DNA of 64,000 nucleotides, from assembly GCA_030248295.1 (NCBI GenBank), contig JASANH010001153.1:62001-126000 (forward strand). Reading direction: 5' to 3'. Both the position numbers and the translations under genes were made by a program. Origin of the DNA: Mesodorylaimus sp. YZB2_4 (lineage: Eukaryota; Nematoda; Enoplea; Dorylaimida; Dorylaimidae). Shown here piece by piece: positions 1 through 12,320 of the stretch. The number at the start of each line of letters is the position of its first letter. Positions within the stretch are counted from its first letter, which is position 1. The notes beneath the pieces are model-generated. The model was not told the DNA's origin, searched no databases, and was given only the letters and a program-made list of their open reading frames with translations.

Positions 1-866
1 GGGCAGTTAGACAAGGACACGCAATTTATTCTTGTAGGTTAGTCAGTTTAGACGAAACACAGCACGGAGGCCAGGTTAAGAGGTTATAGCGAGGGACGAG
101 AATGACAAAACACTGTCCTGAGAATTACCTAAAAACAAGCATCAGCTGGTAGCTCTGCGACGCAGGAACAAGCCAAAGTGCCTGTCCGAGTGCCCTGTCG
201 TGCATCCAAAGATGGGGTTGTGCTGTTATTACCTGGTTGCTGAATAAGAGGCCTTTCAAGGACCTCAGGGGCCCTTAGGTAACGGATCGAATACCAAACA
301 GAAAGATATTGGGAGTCCAGTATTATCTGTTATAGTGGGAATCAGCGCCATGAAGGGATTCTACACGCCACCATATCACAAGTGCAGGGTACCCCATTTT
401 ACCTAGTAGGTTTTCTCAGGCTTCAGGCAGGTGGAGGATTTTACTGACGCAGAACATTGCAAGCGAGTTGTTGTTAGGTTTCAGCACTAGATAAGGTCCA
501 CTGTAGAAGGATGATACGGGAGCGCTGGAGTGGCCACAAAAGTTAGATGAGATATGAAATGCTTAGCGCCAGCAAGACTTCGGATATCATCATGGTTGCA
601 TCACAGAGTACAAAGCAGACGAGACAGTATCGGGCAATATAGGAATGGACATTTCGGCCTGGACACCCTCTCACTTCTGTCCAGCGGTTTGCAGTAGGCC
701 CTGACACCCAAGCAAGAGCAATACCGTGTAAAGGATCCACACTACGCATAAAACTAGTAGAAGCAGAGCAACGGTGTTTGATTTCTCCTCGCGGTCAAGA
801 CAGGCGAAACATAGCCCGGCAGGATGATTCACCCTACTCAGCTCGGTCCCAACCCTATGCCCCAAC
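1..866. other. Intergenic stretch, no gene recognised
   Basis: The open frames here are short, low in coding character and match no family I recognise. I see no splice-flanked exon. The last eight bases (859-866, GCCCCAAC) are the left target-site copy of the element that follows. Confidence 0.5.
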
Positions 867-1279
867 TAGACACCAGATCAGGTCGGGTTCAACCCGACCG
901 GAAAGCCCCCGAAGGGGTTGACCCGACTTTGTTATTAGCAGCTCAAGTTCCCCGCGATAAAAACCTTGCACAAATCCCCAGAACGTCGTGACGTTTCTGT
1001 AAAGATGACTGTGTGAAGATATTTCGATGGAGACATCTCATTAAATGGATCGATCGATGGATCTCGATGGATTGATACCACCCGAATTTTTATCTTATAT
1101 TATTACCTAGCAATGCTTAGTAAATAAAACAGCACCCCTTCATATTTCCCACAATAGTGGTCGAATAATTTTATAAAAAGCCTTTGCGGGGTCTTAAAGC
1201 GACCAAGGTCTGTCCGCTAGTCTTGCAAGATTTAATCAATCCTGATAATAAAGACTTGCATAACCTTTGGAGTCAGGGG

Positions 1280-1510
1280 CCATCCAGAAGCGTTTCCGAG
1301 GCCCAGCGGAGTTCCCCCAGCCAAAACCCATAAAAACAATTCCGCTGACTGTTTTCCTGTCAGCGGGTCAAGTTTTCCAGCGAGCTGAAAGGGTTTACAC
1401 AAAATGCTATTCCAGAAACTTTCCTTGGAGAAAAGTTCCTGCGAGTTTGACCACCTCGCAGGAAAAAACGTTTAGGTGGTCGAGAGCACCTAAAATCGGG
1501 TTTCCTGCGA
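1280..1510. repeat. Degenerate short-word repeat tract, probably nested element
   Basis: Short blocks such as tttcc, cagcgag, cctgcgagg and their reverse complements recur irregularly. A similar tract lies at 2610-2830, where ctcactggaa, agttcc and cttgaaggaa alternate on both strands. The two tracts may be the ends of one element nested inside the hAT-like copy. I could not fix exact boundaries. Confidence 0.4.
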
Positions 1511-2609
1511 GGTTTGTCAATGGTTTAACATAGTCGTGCTGCTAAAATGGATCTCGTTGAACTCGATGAGAACAAATATTTGTAGAACTCAAGGTCCAGC
1601 AATTTTTAATTACCGTATCGATTCGTACAATGGGTACGATGACCAAAAACGTATCACTCGCTATCGTTACGAAGGATGTAGGCAATCCCTTGTCATTCTT
1701 GCTTAGCCACGACCTCAGGCGAAAGACTCGTCGTCATAATGCTCTGCTGAAGAGTTGAGCAGCAGCTGCTTACTGCGCTTTGATTTTATGCAAGCAATAA
1801 GCCATATCAATTGCTCGATGGTGATTAGCCTAGCATTTCACAGCTACTGTAGCTCTACCGAAAATGATTACAGCTGTCTCCGAATCATTTTGCAAAAAAG
1901 TCAGGTACATTAAAGTTCCTGAAGGCGCTTATGCTCAAGAATGTGTGCGAGGTTGGGTGTGAGCAAATTTTGGTGAGGTTGGGCGGTTGAGACGTCTCGA
2001 GAAAACCCTAAGCAATATCGGAATCAAAAGAGTACCCGTCTGTCAACGTGAAAGTAGCTTGCGACCATCATTGTGAATTCACTAATATAATGTACATACA
2101 CAGTTGGAGTCATCCAACAACTCGCACATTTTTCGACAAAGCTGCCTGCGGGATATCGTGGAGGTATTACCAGCGGGGGATCATTTCAGTCGACTCGGCC
2201 TATCCATGCCGAAAATGGCTTCCAGTATGACACCATTCAAAGAGCCTCTTTGAAATGAGAGTCAACGGAATTATAACAAGGCTTACAAGAAAATGAGGGT
2301 GAGAATCGAGAACACAATCGACAAGTGGAAGCGGCAGTTTGAATGACTTCATTCTGGGTCTCGTTAGACACAAAACTGGTTGCATGGATATGGTTGGCCG
2401 CACGGTGCTTCGACTGGCACATGCCCGACTTTGTTGGAGAAAAAAACACAGATGAAGGACATCGTGATCGCTGATGACAACAAAAATGATCAACTGACTT
2501 TTTCTGGGCTTAGGCGCCGAGAATGACGCAGCTCCATTTCATCCCATATCATGAGTGAGTGCCTGAACATGTAGTAACTTGGTTGAAACCGTAACATCCA
2601 CTGAGCTAA

Positions 2610-2830
2610 TTCCTTCCAGCTCACTGGAAGTTTCCTTTGAGGTCACTGTGCTTCTGGAATAGGGTCACCTCACCGGGCGATTTTCCTTTAAGCTCACAGG
2701 AAAGTTCCATCGAGCTCCAAGAGATTTCACCCTGCGAGCTTGAAGGAAAGTTCCAGTGACCTTGAAGGAAAATTTTCCTTTCACCTCGAGGTTTCCTTCG
2801 AGTTTCTGGAATACGGCCTCAGATAAGACT
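2610..2830. repeat. Degenerate short-word repeat tract, partner of 1280-1510
   Basis: Dense alternation of ctcactggaag, ggaaagttcc, ccttgaaggaa and related words in both orientations, able to fold back on itself. Similar vocabulary to the tract near 1.4 kb. Confidence 0.4.
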
Positions 2831-3571
2831 ATTCTGCTTAACCTAAATATATATTAACTCACGTTAGAGTGTGCATCTAGTCTTCACAAAAGTCATATTG
2901 TGCAGAAAACTAGTTCCAATCAGAACCTGCTACTGATGGAGGAACGTGAGGGTACCTGTGACTTTTTCGCAATAAACTGTTTTGCAATGTAACATGAATG
3001 GTGGTCGAGGGGATTATTCATGCTCAGCAGATTTGGTATTTTGGCACAGACTAGATGACAGGCTTTTCGGGCCAGGTACAGTATACCCAAGAACTTATTT
3101 GTCTTTTCGGGCTAGGTGTACCCAAGAACTTACTTATATGCAGGAATCAAATGTGATTGTGGATACTCCTTCGACCTCTTAAAAATTATCAATTCTTTCT
3201 TAGATGGCTAGTCCCACCCATTCATCAGAGTTGCTGAGAATGTTATTGAGAATTCATGATTGAAACCCTTCCTTATGCAGAAACTACTCGGAAAATTTGG
3301 TGATTGTCACAGCTTACAATTTATCTGACATTCTTGGAAGTTACGCAGAATGAACATGTGGGATGCAAGACTTTATGCGTGCATGCATAAAGCAAATTCT
3401 TAAATTCCTGAGTTGAACAGAGATGAAAAGGTTTCTGTAAATAGTGGAATAGTGGAAACTTGCAAAATTGCTGTATGTGTTTTTGACCCGTTCGACCCGA
3501 TCTTTCATAAAAGTGACCCCATCCGATTTTGTCCCGACCCGACCCCACCCGATCCGGGGTCTAGCCCCAAC

Positions 3572-4601
3572 ATAATTTTCGTGCATAGGGTTAGGTCCAG
3601 CTATGATACCCGATAAGCCTTTTAAGAGACCTCTCCTATATGCTCTGGTAGAGAGTCTGATCGTGAGATCGCGCAGAAAACATGAGCCGAAGGGAAAAAT
3701 TGTTACGCTCCGGTCTGGTTGACTGAAAAACCGCTGGTCCTTGTCCGGTTCGGCCAGTCTGGTGTTTCAGTCGAAGGTGGTGCCGATCATAGAACATTAG
3801 AACAAGAGATAAAGCATCGCAAGACAAAAGAAAAATTATCACATATAACATAAAATGAGCACCCTATCCGCATGCTGTCAGAGAACCTTAACCAAAAGCT
3901 TCGCTGGCGAGGAGTACAGACTCAATTTCGTTGCGGTTAAAAATAGTCGCAAAGGCTCGCGTGGCAGCGGATCCGTGCCTTTCTGCAAGCCACCATCTAC
4001 CCGTATCTTTGATGGTTCTTAGCTTGACATGGCGCATAAGCAAATTAGAGTATCTTTGACTGGGATATCCATTACACAGGGGGGTCGATGCTTGGCGGGT
4101 ACGTGCTTTCATTTTTTTTCAAAACAAAATTTTGAGGTCAGCGAAAAACCTTGGTGGTTTATATTTTCGCTTTTTTACCCCTAAGTAGCGGTTCTCTATA
4201 TATGTATTTTACAGGCTGGCAGGACCTGTTCAGTGCATAATGCAAAGCGGTGATGCGTGCGTGGGCGGGCAAGTTTGACGAAGATGGCATAGTTGGATGC
4301 CCTAAAATTGGCCCTCTTCCTAATTCTTTCACACGCGCTCCCACTGTATCTCTTATACTCCCAGTCGTATGCCCGTGATGGCATTTCGACAGAAATTTTG
4401 CTGTTGACTCTAACTCCGTCCTATAGTCCTTGAAATACTGGTTCCTGTTTTGGCAGATTTAGTAGAAATATTTTTCCGCTGCGTTTCGCCATTGAAAAGA
4501 TTTTGGTGCGCGTAGTAAGAGAGTTGATGAAATCGTAGGCGGTCGTAAGCACTATTTCATAGATCAAAACGTGATATCTTCGCTTCTTATAATTCAGCAG
4601 G
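3572..4601. other. Intergenic, upstream of four-TM gene A
   Basis: No coding exon recognised. The final few hundred bases should contain the promoter of the gene at 4602, but no clear TATA box or initiator could be assigned. Confidence 0.4.
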
Positions 4602-5289
4602 ATGAGTGGCCATCGTGGTACTGTGGTCATTTCGAACACTTCTCACTTCGAGCCGAACTCGCCCCGTTTCCTGTGCTGTTGTGCCAGCTGCAAATCATGC
4701 TGCCATGTCCGCTTCGGGGTGATTCCTTTGAGCATATGGGAAGTTGTGTGTTGCCTCGCCGCTGTGGCTGCTCTCGCGGCTGTATTCGTTAATGCTGGTG
4801 GTTTCTCTGCTATGAATAATGAGGAGGATTATTCGGAGGCACGACGAAAGGAACTTCGCCAGTGGGCTGGTTTCACCTTGAGTGCTATAATTGCTACAGT
4901 GGCATTTGTGATCGCCAGCATCCTCACTTTTGTGGCTCTACGGCAAGAAAAGCCCGCACTATTAATACCACATTTGATACTGCAGGTGCGTATGAGCAAG
5001 TACCAGGCCTGACTCAAATTATCTTCCCTTTCTCTAGATTGTAGCAATCTTGATCATTTTGGGAGTCATTGGATGGTCCATTTATGGAATCATAATTTTT
5101 GCTGTTTACGGTTCATCGTTTGGCGTAGGCGGCGTCGCGGTTTTCTTCGCTGTCTTATTGGCCGTGTTCGTAGTAGCGTTGTGCTGGGAAATTTGGTTTT
5201 TCGTGGTCACTTTGAAATACTATCGATACCTGAATGAGAAACGTGAAGCTGTGGTCAGACAGGATTTGGAAATGGCCCGCGTCAAATAA
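4602..5289 (+). CDS. Four-TM, cysteine-rich membrane protein A (LAPTM/DUF7027-like)
   Basis: Two exons, 4602-4985 and 5038-5289, separated by a 52-bp GT-AG intron (gtgcgt...tctctag) in phase 0, give 211 residues. After a polar N-terminus comes a Cys-rich patch, CCCASCKSCCH (about 25-35), a likely palmitoylation or metal site. Four hydrophobic segments follow at about 38-60, 92-115, 129-150 and 160-182, then a basic tail (LNEKREAVVRQDLEMARVK). The topology and the WFFVVTLKYYRYL end resemble small lysosomal or vesicular four-span proteins of the LAPTM4/DUF7027 type; that family call is inference, the topology is direct. Gene B at 9689 is a paralogue with the intron at the same place, after the LIPHLILQ segment. 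An AATAAA overlaps the stop codon (5285-5290), so the 3' UTR may be very short or use another signal. Confidence 0.8.
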
Positions 5290-7009
5290 AGAAGATCGAT
5301 GGCATAAATTGGTCCAGTCAGAACGGAACTTCATATAAGCTTAGCTACAAAAATTAAAGCATTTCTGATAAAATTTGAATACTGTAAATCGGCATTTGGT
5401 ACCCCGTGCTATACTGGCCCATAGGATACTTTGATAACTGGAGACTTAATAGTAAAGATTGGGAGAGAGGGGTTAAATGAAAGGTACCTTTTTATTAATG
5501 CGTAATCCCCCTATCAATGTAGAACCTATTGATATGCTCTTTTGTTCGTGATTACAAGAAAAGTGATAAGGAACAGAAAATTTTAAGAAAAATGTGTGGG
5601 GAAATGGATCATCATCCTTTGGGTTTTGCCTTGTAGAAATATAGCGAGTTAAGGAAAATATTGGGAGCTCAGGCGTCCGACATGAAGGATATAATTGAGG
5701 ATTTACGGCGGGTAGGTATGTACGTATGTGTAAGCAATTGCCAGTCCTGTTCTTTCCTTGAATGTGTGCATGTTATTGCGCCGAGTCGTACATAGATGCC
5801 ACGGGTTGAATTTTAGTTTCTGCTGTGTATGGCGCGTACAGTAATGAGCTGGGTGGTGTAGCTCTTCTGGTACTGTACATGAGTGAGGTACAGCATGTGT
5901 TTGTGGTGCTTGATGTCAATGTTTCAGGTAAGATATTGCGTGGATGCGATCTGGGCCCAGTTTAACCGATGCACTTGAAAGTGTTACAAGCTCAACAAGC
6001 GACTTTTTACGAATGTCCGCGTTTCACCACGAACAAACTCATAAGTTAGCAATGCGAGCGTGTTAGGCGCCCCGTGACAAAAAGCCTGTGAGCCGCCCTG
6101 AAGAGTTGCAAGTATCAAGAAATATGGGCAACGAGTAACAAGCCCGACGGATGAGCGTTTCACCATGGTTTTGTCAGTCTTTGTAAAAACAGGGGCTCGG
6201 GGAAAGTGACTTGTGGAAGATCGAGGCAGAACTTATGAATAAGCCCAAATGCAGAAGGCAGCAGCTCATTAACCCTTTGGAAGGTGAAGGCGCAAAGTGC
6301 TTCGATAAGTTAGACACCTTTCGCAAGGCAGACCAAATCTGGTTTCCTGTCATCAGAATTGACCTGCTAAATGACGAAAAGAAAGGAGTCTATCGCAAAA
6401 AACACAGCGATATAAGTTCTGAGTCTTCGAAAATTCTACGCAAGTTACGAGTCTCCCCTCACTTTTTTTAAGGTCGTGAGGTGAGTTCGTGAAACTGAGC
6501 TGTCAATGTCAAGTGTGATATGTCTAATCTAATATATGCAGCCTTGACTATCACCTGAGCAAGTGGAATCTTTTTCGGACTCTCTAGTCAACAGCTGTAA
6601 GTTTCCAGAAACGATCTAGACACTTGGGGTCATGGTGTGAAGAAGTGCCTTGATGCAGATGGTTGGTATGTTGAAAAATAAAATCGCGCAGGCTTGTTTT
6701 TCCCGAGAAAAATAAAAATTTCCGTTACTTTTTGAAGCACCCTCGTAAAATTAGTAAGCATATACTCGTGCTGAAAAACACACCTGCAGCCAATGGGGCC
6801 AGGGTATTATCAGAGTAGACGATGGGATGGATAGAATCATCCAAATGAGCGTTATCTCTCCAGAGTACTTTCGCGACTAAATATGCGCGATAACAGCTTT
6901 GGGTCAGGTCATGCTCAAGTTACCGCAGGCATTGAGCAAGAAACGACCAGGAAAGCTTCATCGTCGAATCTTGTTCCATTTCAGCGATGCGCCGACCCAT
7001 TCCATGGAG
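5290..7009. other. Intergenic, no gene recognised
   Basis: Only short frames without splice support or family resemblance. The frame at 6211-6471 has an ordinary mixed composition and I cannot assign it. GTTGAGAG at 7010-7017 is the left target-site copy of the next element. Confidence 0.45.
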
Positions 7010-7017
7010 GTTGAGAG

Positions 7018-8190
7018 TAGACCCCGGATCGGGTCAGGTACTTTCGGGTCGGGTCGGGTCAAATTCGGGTCGGGTCACTTTTTTGAAAGATCGGGTCAAA
7101 CGGGTCAAAAATACAAAAATTTTGCAAGTTACTACTATTAGCAGCTACAGAAACCTTTTCACAGCTGTTCTACTCCAAGATTTGCAGGATATGCTTCATG
7201 CATGCATGCACAAAGTCTTTCATTCCCCTGTTTTCATTCTGCGTAACTTACGAGAATGTCACACAAATTGTAAGCTGTGAGAATGACCAATTTTTCTGAG
7301 TAGATAATTTCTGCAAAGGGAAGGGTCCATATGTGAGAGTTCGCATAAACATTCTTGTCAACTCTGATGTATGAGTGGGACTAGCCATACTCTAACATAA
7401 GAAGGAATTGATAACTTTTAGCAGGTCGTAGGTCGCAGGTCTACAATCACATTTGATTCCTGAATATGACATAGCTTCCTGGGTATACCTGGCTGGAAGA
7501 GCAGTATAGTCTGTACCCAAACACCAAATATGTACCAATAATAGCTCCCTTGACCACCATCTATGTCACCATTGCAGAACAGTTTGCTGTGCTCGAAAGT
7601 GATACGTACCCTCACATCCCTCCATAAGTAGTGAAGGTTCTGACAGGAGCTAGTGTTCGGCATCATATGACTTTGTGAGCAATATCTTTTGTGAAGACTT
7701 GATGCAACTGCAGCGTGGGGCTCGTATATATTTAGGTATTTTTTGTTTAACCAAGGATAAGCTGTCTCAGACTCCGAAAGTTATGACAGAGTTGTCTCTA
7801 TTTTTGACGCCTATCATTCGGATTGGTTAGAACTTGTCTCCAGTGGACAGACACTAGTCGCTCTTAGATCTGAGGTTTTTAAAAAATTATTTGACCGCTA
7901 TTGTGGGAAATATGAAGGAACGTTATTGCATTTACTGAGGATAACCAGGGAATAACAAAAGATGAAGATTCGCGTGCGTTGGATGCCTCCATCTCATATT
8001 TTCTCACAGTCAACTTTACACCAACGCCACCACGTCCTGCGGATTTGTGAATGGTTTTTATCGCGAGGAGCTTCAACTACTTATACCGAATTCGGGTCAA
8101 GCCGACTCGAAAATTCGGGTCAGGGACTTTCGAGTCGGGTCGGGTCGGGTCCCGACCCGTCGGGTTGAACCCGACCTGATCCGGTGTCTA
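7018..8190 (-). mobile_element. hAT-like non-autonomous DNA transposon, copy 2
   Basis: Starts TAGACCCCGGATCGGGTC at 7018 and ends GATCCGGTGTCTA at 8190. Perfect 8-bp target duplications GTTGAGAG flank it (7010-7017 and 8191-8198). It is the reverse-orientation relative of copy 1: its left end matches the right end of copy 1 and its right end matches the left. The word CGGGTC is reiterated near both ends (about 7020-7110 and 8088-8175). At 1173 bp it carries no recognisable transposase, so it must depend on an enzyme from elsewhere. Confidence 0.85.
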
Positions 8191-8562
8191 GTTGAGAGGA
8201 ACTTTCGACAAGATTTCTACTGGGAGACTTTTCTTTGTCGACCTAATTCTAGATAGTTTCTAGATTCTAGATAGTTTTATCAGATGTATTTGTCCCCATC
8301 ACATTAAAGGACTTTTTTGCGAGTCGATTTTGGACGTCCAGACTGATGGTATGAAAGGCTCTGAAATCAAGCGACACTGCCTTTCGCGGAAGTGGACAAG
8401 CCAATGACGACATCGCATGCAGGGCCATCTTGACCTAAATAGTTTGTGAAATGAAAAGACAATTCATATCTGCAGCTGCTCTTGTTTAATAGAGACATTT
8501 CAAGAACTTTTGAAGACCCCTCATCTGTAATTTACAAATTGGTAAAGTAAAGGATAGAAGGT

Positions 8563-8945
8563 CCATGCTGCTCATGAATAACTGTAACCACAACTTCTAA
8601 TTTTTTCATGAGAAGCTGATATTTTCGATTACGTTCCTATTCCTCACTAATATTTCTGCCGTCCGACTCAAAACTATTTGCAAATCTGATCGTCAGTCAC
8701 CGATGTTTTCTCTGGTCTCAAACAATAATAATGAGGCCGGTAACTGTAATTACGAGCAGAAAAATGAAGCCTCAATGCAGAATATTTATATCATCTCATT
8801 TATTACACTGGAGCGGTCGAAAAAAACTGCAATAGTGTTGTTTGCCAGCAGTTATTGGGAGCACCTGCGGCTCAGAGTTTCGGCTCTGATAGTTCAGATC
8901 GGATGATCCGATCGGAATTTTCAGGATGATGATTTGATCAGCCGT
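8563..8945 (+). repeat. Left arm of inverted repeat bracketing four-TM gene B
   Basis: About 380 bp here matches 11909-12320 in reverse complement with moderate divergence. For example, the tctcaaacaataataa block at about 8718 corresponds to the complement of 12180-12205. The arm ends in a GGATC-word tract (8905-8930) and GATCAGCCGTGA near 8945, similar to the TCACGGCCGGATC terminus seen at 22163 and 10657. It is probably a member of the GGATC-word element family. Confidence 0.55.
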
Positions 8946-9688
8946 GATGTGCGCACATCCTGTCTGGCCGTTGCAAGTCAGCTTTGAGCTGTGTTATTTA
9001 CGGATATTTATATATACCTTGTTAGTCCTCTTTAAAAAATTAATGAGTGTAGCCCTCTAATTTTCGGTCAAAATTAAAAAAGTGAAAAATTCACAGTAGG
9101 TACCGCCGCCTTAGATCTCTTATTGCCTATACAGGATGGGGTGCAACAAAGCACCTCCTGCAAACAGTAGTATTAACCTTGTGGATATAGTACCCTGTCC
9201 CCTCCGGATGGAGGGAGAGGGGAAGTAACAGCGCACGTTTTCACGCACCCCATCCAATTCAGCCATCATAATCCGTCGTTCACGCGGGAATCCAGTTATA
9301 AATATCATCATTTCCAGCGATCAGAATTGCCCTGATTTCGAAGTACGAGAACTTCGATAGTGTCTAACTGTCAAGTTATCCTAGATGCTGCGACCAGCCA
9401 AGTCAGGTGGTGGTGGAAGAATGTATAATGCTGAAGTATGCCGTATATATTCATTAAAACAACGAAAATCTGGTTTCGGCTGTTTATCGCGCAGTTAGTG
9501 AACTTCAATGACGTCTCCTGAATGTTTTCCATTTCAAATTATTCGTCGTGAGAATTTGCCACTATAAATATGTAGGTATATGTATACTGCTCACGATCGG
9601 ATACAAGACTACGTTAGTCAGAAATTTTGTGTGATTTGTTCCATCTTCATTTGATTTTGTACCATCAACTCTGCTCTTCTTTCCAAAT
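8946..9688. other. Intergenic, upstream of four-TM gene B
   Basis: No coding exon recognised. This interval should hold the promoter of the gene starting at 9689, but no specific element could be assigned. Confidence 0.4.
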
Positions 9689-11245
9689 ATGGGCCCGTAT
9701 CATCCCGTTATCAACTTTACACCGCATGGAAATTCTCGTTTTCTATGCTGTTGTGCGAGTTGCAAGTACTGCTGTCATGTTCGAGTGGGAGTAATAGCCT
9801 TGAGCATATGGGAACTGTTGTGCTGCATCGCCGCCTTGACCGCTCTGGCAGTCATTTTTGTTCAATCTGGTGGCATTGAGCGAATGAGAGGGACCTCCAA
9901 CGATGCTAATTTAGATCACGAGCGGGAGTTCAGTGGGTTTTCGCTACTTGCCATATTATCCACAATATCTTTTGTTATTGCGATTTTTTTGACTTTGATT
10001 GGACTTCGTCAGGAAAGATCAGCGTTCCTTATTCCACATATGATCCTTCAGGTAAGAAATCGAGGTTATCAAAACTTTTCGTAGGCGTTCGGGGTCGCGA
10101 CCGGATTGGATGCGGGTTTGTCGGATTGGATTGGATCGGATGGGAAAAATTTCCGATCGGATCATGTGAAAAAATATTTGAAATTTTTTTAAACAATCAA
10201 TAACGCATCAACTTTTTTCGAAAGGTTGCTCCACATGATAAACGCACAATATTCATTATCATGGTGCCATGGCACAAGCAGCTCCCCTCAAGGCTTTGCC
10301 ACACTGCTCCAAAGAGTTGCCTCACTAACAAGATGCAAAGATGATGCTCCCCTGGGCGTTTCTTGCTCAATGCCTACAGGAATTTGTGCACAGCTTGACC
10401 AAAACTAAGCTGTTGTCGCGCTTGTTTATGCTATCAGCTTGTAAAGTAAAGTCGATCCATGGCGAGCAGTGTGGCAAAGCCTTGAGAGGGCGCTGTTTGA
10501 GCCATTGCACCACGATAATAAATACTGTGTGTATGCTGATGATGGGGAGCGGCCTTCAGGAAAAAGTTGACGCGTTATTGAATCTTCAAAAAATTACAAG
10601 TGTTTTACATGATCCGATCCGACAACCCCCCCCCCCCCCCATCTGATCCGGCCGTGAATAGGTAGGGCCTGTCCTAAATTATGGAGTCATATACTGTATA
10701 CTGTAGGACCAATACTTTGATGCAGGATAATAATCAATAGAATAAGGCTGCATTACTTGCTCAGTAAGTTCTTACAGTAATTGACCAGCCCAAAGGACGA
10801 CAAGATAGGATTACTTCAATGAAATAATGAATGCACATTACAGTGTCATTCGTGGCACATATTTTGTACAGTAGGCGCGTGTATTGTTTTTCGAAACCAG
10901 GAAAATGTCCGAAGCCACTCGTGAAAAAAATTTGTAGGAGTTAAGTTCAGACTTGGGACGCTGACTGGGGGATTTTAGATGCAGTAAAGCAATCACTTTT
11001 TTCAGGTCATGTCGATTCCAGCAAGTTTGGGAGTAATTGGATTCATAATTGTTCAACTTGTCTTCCTCAGCATTTACGAGTCGTCGTCTTCATTTTTCAT
11101 TTCCCTCTCTGTCTTGCTGGGTTTGTTTGCGGGAGCGCTCGTCTGGCAAATTTGGTTTTTCATGGTGACCCTGAAGTGCTACTGGTATTTGAGAGAACGA
11201 CGCAGGGTAGTGGCAGAACACGACACGGAGATGAGGCATGCGTGA
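9689..11245 (+). CDS. Four-TM, cysteine-rich membrane protein B, paralogue of A
   Basis: Exons 9689-10051 and 11006-11245 join in phase 0 to give 200 residues. The Cys patch CCCASCKYCCH, the IWELLCC first membrane segment, the LRQER...LIPHMILQ motif before the splice and the WQIWFFMVTLKCYWYL fourth segment match gene A closely, and the intron sits at the same codon. The intron is 954 bp against 52 bp in A, and most of the extra length is a repeat element (about 10089-10658). The acidic loop after TM1 differs (ERMRGTSNDANLDHE). The two genes are the same strand and 4.4 kb apart, so a local duplication is likely. The function is as uncertain as for A. Confidence 0.8.
10089..10658 (+). mobile_element. 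GGATC-word hAT-like element inside intron of gene B
   Basis: The left end has ggattggat/ggatcgg words (10100-10165). The right end has catgatccgatccg, a run of about 16 C, then GATCCGGCCGTGA. That last string is the exact reverse complement of the TCACGGCCGGATC terminus at 22163. The target duplication is not clear here (only TAGG matches on both sides). It accounts for most of the length difference from the intron of gene A. Confidence 0.55.
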
Positions 11246-11908
11246 CAAAGAGAGATCACTCAAACAAGAAGCCACTGTTTGAATTTGATAGTGCTTTGTC
11301 TGCGATGTCATTTTGGCGTGTGCACACTACAGTAGGCGTAACACCCTTTGAAGAATACTAATTCATTGGGAGACTTACTAGAGAGCTGTGCTGAAAGACG
11401 TAAAACAACTGGCCATTGATCATTCACGTCGAGGACTTTAATAGCATCTAAGGGAAGCCAAATAGCGGTCAAAAATGCCTATCCCGGTTTGCTTTGCAAA
11501 GCTACATATAACCTCTTTTCTTTGAGAATATACGCGCCCTCCGCGTTACCGAATATAGGCCGCGTGTACGTTTCAGAAGAAAGCAGATAGTAGGAACAGA
11601 GTGCCTGGGTCGACAAAGAACTAGAGTATTTATAAGTACTTTTAAAAGCCCGGAAGTGGGTCGGTTTTCTTAACCGACTCGAGCTTTCGACGTTGGTCTC
11701 TTTGATGCAAAGATCTTTCGACTCACGATTAGACATACGCAGACTCAGACAGTTTGAAGCAAGATGTTTTCGTGCGGATGATAAGCCAGACAGTAGGAGA
11801 TCGTGAAAATGTGGACTGCACGTACCGCTGGCGTTACTTTCGAACGCTAGCGTATGTGACAGTCGCCTTCACCAGATTGGTCATCTTGCAATCGACGCTG
11901 CATCAATG

Positions 11909-12320
11909 GGGAAGACCTCACCGGATCCGGATAGGATTCCATCCGTTCGGATCGGGTATCCGATCCGATCCAATCCAATCCGAAAAATCACCAACCGAAA
12001 ATTCGGATCGGATCATCCGATCCGAAGTTCCGAGCCAATGGTGTTCAGAAAACCGCAGGCAAACAACTAGCTATTAAAATTTTCCCAACCCCTCTGTTGT
12101 GTAACGAATGAGATTAGATCAATATTCAGCATTGATGCTTCCTTTTTCCTGCTCACGAATAGAGTTACAAGTCATCTTGTCGTTATTATTGTTTGAGACA
12201 AAAGAAAACATGGATGACTCAGATTTTGCGAATACTTTGGAGCTAGTCGACAGAAATATTTGTGAGTGAGGAGTGGAAATATCCGTTTTTATAAAATAGT
12301 TTGAAGTTACTGCTACAGTC
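11909..12320 (-). repeat. Right arm of inverted repeat bracketing four-TM gene B
   Basis: Starts tcaccggatccgg and carries reiterated ggatccgat words (11912-12025), then about 300 bp that match 8563-8870 in reverse complement. The two arms enclose gene B as a 3-kb inverted-repeat unit; whether they moved together or inserted separately cannot be told here. Confidence 0.55.

Larger units (their letters stand above)
867..3563 (+). mobile_element. hAT-like non-autonomous DNA transposon, copy 1
   Basis: The element begins TAGACACC at 867 and ends GGGGTCTA at 3563, so the termini are inverted repeats. It is flanked by identical 8-bp direct repeats GCCCCAAC (859-866 and 3564-3571). An 8-bp duplication with TAGAC-type ends is the hAT superfamily pattern. 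Just inside each end the word CGGGTC or GACCCG is repeated irregularly (about 880-930 and 3485-3560). The right inner part (about 3320-3480) matches copy 2 at about 7110-7275 in reverse orientation. No transposase frame is visible. At 2697 bp it is more than twice copy 2; the extra length holds tracts built from ttcc/agctc-type words at 1280-1510 and 2610-2830 that look like nested insertions. Confidence 0.8.
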
